Source: DATNBT01 sp964579765 (GTDB lineage Bacteria; Acidobacteriota; Vicinamibacteria; Vicinamibacterales; CAVVIG01). From it: DNA of 9,054 nt. The notes below the pieces were generated by a model. That model was not told the DNA's origin and ran no database searches. It saw only the letters and a program-made list of their open reading frames with translations. Both the position numbers and the translations under genes were made by a program. Shown in pieces: positions 6,460-9,054 of this stretch. The stretch spans positions 1-9,054 of the forward strand of contig CAZOIK010000258.1 in the NCBI GenBank assembly GCA_964579765.1, in the 5' to 3' direction. Numbering within the stretch: position 1 is the first letter of the stretch; every line of letters begins with the position of its first letter.

Positions 6460-7503
6460 TCAGTTGAGCGTCCGCAAATACGCGACCAGGTCGCGCAGCT
6501 CGGTGCCCTTGAACTGCGTCAGGTTCGGCATCCGCACGAACGGCTTGAGTGACTGCGCGTGCGTGACCCAGGCGCTCATGCTCGCGACGTCGTTCGACAG
6601 CGCGTTGGCGGCGATGCCCGAACGGATCGCGACGTGGGTGAGGTCGGGCCCGACCAGGCCCTGGGCGTCGGTGCCGTGGATGGTGTGGCAGAGCGGACAG
6701 GCCGCCCGCATGAACACCTGCTCGCCGCGAACGGCCGCGACGTTGTCCGGCGGGGGCTCCTGCGCGGGCTGTCGCGCGTGCGCGAGCCACGCCTGGAACT
6801 GCTCCGGCGTGTCGGCGGTGAGCGAGAGGATCATGTGCGCGTGCTGCGGACCGCAGTACTCGGCGCACTCGCCGCGGAACGTCCGCGGCGTGTCCGACTG
6901 GACGCGGATGCGGTTGACGAGACCCGGGATCAGATCGACCTTGCCGTGCAGCTCGGGCACCCAGAACGAGTGGATGACGTCGCGCGATTCGAGCGAGATG
7001 TCCACCGGCTGGCCGGCGGGGAAGTGGATGTCGTTGGCCGTGGTCACGAGCTGATCGAGGCGGCCCAGCGGGTACTGGACCTCCCACCACCACTGATGGC
7101 CGATGACGCGGATCATCGGCGGCGTGTTGCCGGCGTCGGCGCCCCCGTCGATCGGGAACGCCGACATCGTCTGCAGGCCCCAGATGAACGTGATCGCGAG
7201 AATCACGCCCGGCACGACGAGGCCGCCGACGACGATCCAGCGCATGCCGCCGCCCGCGTCCCAGGGCGCGTGCCGCGCGAGCGTGCCGCGCGTGCGCAGG
7301 CCGAGCCAGAAGATCAGGATCCACATGAACAGGCTCACGGCCGAGAACGTGATGATCACGAACCAGCCGACGTCGGCGATGCGGCGCGCGGCCGGGCCGC
7401 CGGGCGCGAAGATGTTCTGCGTGCCTCCGCACGCGACGGCGCAGAGCGCCGCGAAGACGGCGACGGTGAGTCCGAGCAAGCGTGTCCGATGACGAGTGCG
7501 CAT
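6460..7503 (-). CDS. coxB: Cytochrome c oxidase subunit II with fused cytochrome c domain (caa3-type)
   Basis: A 347-residue membrane-anchored subunit that accepts electrons for an oxidase. A lipoprotein-like signal ends at C25 ('CAVACGG'). Two helices lie at ~46-69 and ~88-110. 'GHQWWWEVQY' (135-144) is the aromatic electron-entry patch. The CuA ligands are complete: H178, C213, E215, C217, H221 and M224 in 'CAEYCGPQHAHM'. From ~255 a cytochrome c domain carries CPLCH (269-273) and a likely axial M325 ('VRMPNLTQF'). The start at ATG 7503 lies 4 bases after the upstream cytochrome stop, with a weak AGAG upstream, so the genes are co-transcribed. The usual neighbour, subunit I, is absent on the downstream side: the next gene is Tp34-like and then the cluster ends. 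It may be an orphan subunit or part of a split oxidase locus. Confidence 0.92.
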   Translation of the reverse strand: MRTRHRTRLLGLTVAVFAALCAVACGGTQNIFAPGGPAARRIADVGWFVIITFSAVSLFMWILIFWLGLRTRGTLARHAPWDAGGGMRWIVVGGLVVPGVILAITFIWGLQTMSAFPIDGGADAGNTPPMIRVIGHQWWWEVQYPLGRLDQLVTTANDIHFPAGQPVDISLESRDVIHSFWVPELHGKVDLIPGLVNRIRVQSDTPRTFRGECAEYCGPQHAHMILSLTADTPEQFQAWLAHARQPAQEPPPDNVAAVRGEQVFMRAACPLCHTIHGTDAQGLVGPDLTHVAIRSGIAANALSNDVASMSAWVTHAQSLKPFVRMPNLTQFKGTELRDLVAYLRTLN

Positions 7504-7507
7504 CTCT

Positions 7508-7975
7508 CTAGCTCGGCGGCTGCGCCTCGAACGGCGTCCGCAACGACGTGATGTACGCGACGAGCTTCCACACCTGATCGTCAGGCAGCTTCGTTCCCCA
7601 GGCCGGCATGCCGTGCGCGCGTCCTTCCGCAATCGAGCTGAAGATCTGCGCTTCGGTGCTGCCGTAGATCCAGTCCACGTCGCGCAGGCTCGGCCCCATG
7701 CCGCCGCCCGCGTGGCCGCCGTGGCATCCGGAGCAGGTCATGTGCACGAACAGATCGCGGCCCTCGCCGATCGCGCCGAGGTCCTCGTGATACGGATTCT
7801 GCCGGCGCGCCGGCGTGCCGACGGGACCCGGCACCGGCCCGACCGGCGTGATGAGGCTGGGCAGCGCGCTCGCCGCCGCGACGTCGCCGGGCGGATGGTC
7901 GCAGGCCGAGAGGGCCAGCGCGAGCAGCGCCGCGCCGGCGAGCATCCAGACATTTGCACGCATGACGCTCCTCAT
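7508..7975 (-). CDS. Lipoprotein c-type cytochrome
   Basis: 155 residues. The signal peptide has a clear lipobox LSAC at 22-25, so the mature protein is a membrane-anchored periplasmic lipoprotein. A Pro-rich linker follows to ~60. The haem c site is CSGCH at 81-85 with the odd glycine-rich follow-on 'GGHAGGGMGP', and the axial Met is M123 in 'HGMPAWG'. 'DDQVWKLVAYITSLRTP' is the closing helix of a class I cytochrome. The ATG at 7975 overlaps the upstream stop as ATGA, supporting coupling. An ATG at 7963 preceded by GAGGAG is an alternative start. Its position between an MxaJ/XoxJ-like end and coxB suggests it carries electrons from a PQQ alcohol dehydrogenase towards an oxidase (inference). 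Confidence 0.88.
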   Translation of the reverse strand: MRSVMRANVWMLAGAALLALALSACDHPPGDVAAASALPSLITPVGPVPGPVGTPARRQNPYHEDLGAIGEGRDLFVHMTCSGCHGGHAGGGMGPSLRDVDWIYGSTEAQIFSSIAEGRAHGMPAWGTKLPDDQVWKLVAYITSLRTPFEAQPPS

Positions 7976-8163
7976 GTCCGCGGCTCCGCCCCCGCCCGCG
8001 GCGAATCGTCGGCCTCGTCGATGAGCGGAACGCCGTACTCGCGCAAGATGGCGCGGATGTCGCGCCGCCGCCGCGCGAGCTCCCGGTCGAGCGCCGAATG
8101 CAGCGCGCGGTCGTCCCGCCGCACGCCCATCGCGATCGCAAACGTGAAGCGGCCGGCGAAGCG
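7972..8163 (-). CDS. MxaJ/XoxJ-like substrate-binding protein, C-terminal fragment
   Basis: Only the last ~63 residues remain, ending at TGA 7974-7972. The fragment reads 'RFTFAIAMGVRRDDRAL', then 'LDRELARRRRDIRAILREYGVPLIDE', then a short Pro/Ala-rich tail. The MGVRR...ILxxYGVPL pattern is that of periplasmic binding proteins associated with PQQ-dependent methanol/alcohol dehydrogenases (MxaJ, XoxJ), recognised from memory. Its stop overlaps the cytochrome start by 4 bases, so it heads the visible redox operon. The 5' part, normally some 200 residues more, is missing: sequence upstream of about 8163-8172 changes composition and encodes LigA on the other strand. The gene is cut by a junction, not by a stop codon. 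Confidence 0.6.
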   Translation of the reverse strand, partial: RFAGRFTFAIAMGVRRDDRALHSALDRELARRRRDIRAILREYGVPLIDEADDSPRAGAEPRT

Positions 8164-8206
8164 GTCTACCGCGTAAAAGGTGCTACCGGACCACTTCTTT
8201 TGAAAC
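8145..8206. other. Composition junction, possible chimeric join
   Basis: Left of here G+C is very high (46/60 at 8041-8100); to the right it falls (27/60 at 8341-8400). A minus-strand gene loses its 5' end and a plus-strand ligA loses its 5' end within the same ~60 bases. No transposase, inverted terminal repeat, tRNA or integrase is seen. The exact break cannot be placed because both proteins can be read plausibly through 8155-8172. Confidence 0.7.
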
Positions 8207-8898
8207 GCGGTCTACAGCATTTTGCTTCCAAAGGCGCTCTGGATATCGATACGTTAGGTGAAAAAAATGTCGTCGCCCTGGTAGATGCCGGCCTAGTTCG
8301 TGATGCAGCTGACATTTACACGCTCACAAAAGAACAGTTACTGCAGCTTGATCGCTTCGCGGAAATTTCAGCACAAAAGCTGATTGACGCTATTAATGAT
8401 AAAAAGCGCCCTGAGTTACCGCGATTTATTTATGGGTTGGGTATTCGCCACGTCGGTTCACAGACCGCTATCGATCTGGCCGAACATTTTGGTTCGATTG
8501 AAAGTTTGCGTAAGGCGACGCTCGAGGATCTGCAGGTCGTGGAGGGTGTCGGTGATGTAGTGGCTGAAGCTATTGTGGGTTGGTTTGCCGATCCGGACAA
8601 TCAAAAGCTGCTTGAGAAATTTGAAAAGGTGGGAGTAAAACCGGTGTATCAGTCACGCGCCAAGGGGCCGCTGCACGGCAAGAACTTCGTGATTACCGGC
8701 ACACTGGAAAGTATGGGCCGCGACCTGGCGGCCGAGCGGGTGCGGGCACTCGGCGGCACTTTTCAGTCATCAGTCGGTAAGGACACGGATTATCTGGTAG
8801 TGGGCGCGAACGTGGGCGCCTCCAAGCTCAAAAAGGCTGAAAAATTCGGCACCAAACAGATCCATGAGGCAGAATTCCTGGACCTCATAAAAGGATAG
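8155..8898 (+). CDS. ligA: NAD-dependent DNA ligase, C-terminal part (5' truncated)
   Basis: About 247 recognisable residues; full-length LigA is about 650-700. The nucleotidyl-transferase and OB-fold domains are missing, so this piece cannot ligate. Residue numbers count from an in-frame ATG at 8098. 'HFASKGALDIDTLGEK' (41-56) begins the helix-hairpin-helix region, with 'LLQLDRFAEISAQKLIDAI' (81-99), 'FIYGLGIRHVG' (110-120) and 'LQVVEGVGDVVAEAI' (145-159). The BRCT domain spans ~190-266 ('GKNFVITGTL', 'GKDTDYLVVG'). 'GEAVYR' at 20-25 fits the entry to the zinc finger, but Val and Gly stand where its last two Cys should be. The ATG at 8098 lies in antisense of the MxaJ-like gene and is not the native start. 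Codons and G+C differ from the upstream genes; the source may be a Patescibacteria-like genome (weak). Confidence 0.88.
   Translation, partial: GEAVYRVKGATGPLLLKRGLQHFASKGALDIDTLGEKNVVALVDAGLVRDAADIYTLTKEQLLQLDRFAEISAQKLIDAINDKKRPELPRFIYGLGIRHVGSQTAIDLAEHFGSIESLRKATLEDLQVVEGVGDVVAEAIVGWFADPDNQKLLEKFEKVGVKPVYQSRAKGPLHGKNFVITGTLESMGRDLAAERVRALGGTFQSSVGKDTDYLVVGANVGASKLKKAEKFGTKQIHEAEFLDLIKG
8161..8215 (+). repeat. 9-base direct repeat flanking the junction (GCGGTCTAC)
   Basis: GCGGTCTAC occurs at 8161-8169 and again at 8207-8215, 46 bases apart. The right copy lies in conserved ligA coding ('RGLQHF'); the left lies at the point where the MxaJ-like homology fades. Short homology of this kind is common at recombination joins and assembly errors. 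It could be chance. Confidence 0.6.
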
Positions 8899-8899
8899 T

Positions 8900-8916
8900 C
8901 TCACGAAAAACGTGAG
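8900..8916 (+). promoter_or_regulatory. Small hairpin between ligA and the Clp-like start
   Basis: CTCACG (8900-8905) and CGTGAG (8911-8916) form a perfect 6-base stem around AAAAA. It begins one base after the ligA stop and ends 13 bases before the ATG at 8930. No T-run follows. It could be a weak terminator, an RNA stabiliser or an operator. It does not match the CIRCE or HAIR heat-shock operators. Confidence 0.4.
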
Positions 8917-8929
8917 TCAGCGACACCCC

Positions 8930-9022
8930 ATGACATTTGACAAATACTCAAAATCAATTATGCTTATACTAGGTCGTGCGCAACAAGCGGCGCTGCAAAA
9001 ACAAAAACCGACTAAAAACTAA
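8930..9022 (+). pseudogene. Start of a ClpC/ClpB-type N-domain, broken after ~27 residues
   Basis: A 30-codon frame begins ATG 8930 and ends TAA 9020-9022. 'FDKYSKSIMLILGRAQQAAL' aligns position by position with the Clp N-domain start known from ClpC ('F.RFTERAQKVLALAQEEAL'), a domain that recruits substrates and adaptors to the AAA+ unfoldase. The expected next segment ('IGTEHILLGL') is missing: after 'KQKPT' come KN and a stop. No strong ribosome site precedes it. It starts 31 bases after the ligA stop. The break may be a second join near 9014-9030, where GC-rich sequence resumes, or a frameshift. A chance small frame is possible, but the residue pattern makes that less likely. Confidence 0.5.
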
Positions 9023-9054
9023 TACTTTGCCCGCCGCCGGGTGGGCGCGCACGA
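9023..9054. other. GC-rich end segment, no gene seen
   Basis: After about 9029 the sequence returns to very high G+C (CCCGCCGCCGGGTGGGCGCG and onward) directly after an A-rich stretch. No Clp reading continues in any frame. It is too short to identify. Confidence 0.4.

Noticed and set aside
8098..8154. ATG at 8098 as the native start of ligA
   Set aside because: The first ~19 codons are antisense of the MxaJ-like gene and do not resemble LigA; the ligase domains needed for activity are absent.
8937..8970. TTGACA at 8937 with TATGCT or TATACT downstream as a promoter
   Set aside because: Spacing is 16 with a poor -10 or 22 with the better one, and the bases are explained by the Clp-like coding (FDK, MLIL).
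2..9053. Shared 11-base GGGCGCGCACG at 2-12 and 9043-9053, as a sign of a circular molecule
   Set aside because: It is too short and too low in complexity for GC-rich DNA to show circularity, and the gene content is chromosomal.

Overview
Positions about 1-8160 look like a GC-rich bacterial genome: one 60-base stretch at 8041-8100 is 46/60 G+C. The gene content suggests an Acidobacteriota, perhaps Vicinamibacteria-like. The evidence is a VWFA-related secreted protein of the kind expanded in that phylum, a PEGA surface protein, a fused CuA/cytochrome c oxidase subunit, and a response-regulator-like protein with an arginine-rich N-terminal tail. This assignment is inference from family knowledge; no marker gene proves it.

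Layout. 3-758 (+): 3' part of a Tyr/Gly/Arg repeat protein ending in a PEGA domain. 762-3509 (-): an ABC-2 exporter pair (ATPase, then permease, joined by an ATGA overlap) followed by a small degenerate receiver protein. 3540-5781 (+): amidohydrolase, VWFA-related secreted protein and a small membrane protein, read divergently from the ABC ATPase across a 30-base gap built around a perfect palindrome. 5860-8163 (-): a tight redox cluster, in transcription order the C-terminal end of an MxaJ/XoxJ-like binding protein (5' end lost), a lipoprotein cytochrome c (ATGA overlap), a cytochrome c oxidase subunit II with a fused cytochrome c domain, and a Tp34/P19-like metal-binding protein. The MxaJ/XoxJ-like end suggests electrons flow from a PQQ-dependent alcohol dehydrogenase through the cytochrome to a CuA centre. 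No oxidase subunit I lies next to coxB.

At about 8145-8206 the sequence changes character abruptly. The minus-strand gene loses its 5' part at the same place where a plus-strand NAD-dependent DNA ligase (ligA) loses its N-terminal two thirds. Base composition falls (27/60 G+C at 8341-8400), and no mobile element lies between them. Thirty-one bases after ligA is a frame at 8930 too short for normal gene calling. It reads as the first ~27 residues of a ClpC/ClpB-type N-domain, then stops, and the last ~26 bases are GC-rich again. The simplest reading is a chimeric join (assembly artefact or recent rearrangement) between two genomes, the second perhaps a Patescibacteria-like organism, with possibly a second join near 9014-9030. 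I see no convincing undescribed system. The points most worth a second look are the junctions, the divergent palindromic promoter, and the unusual redox cluster.
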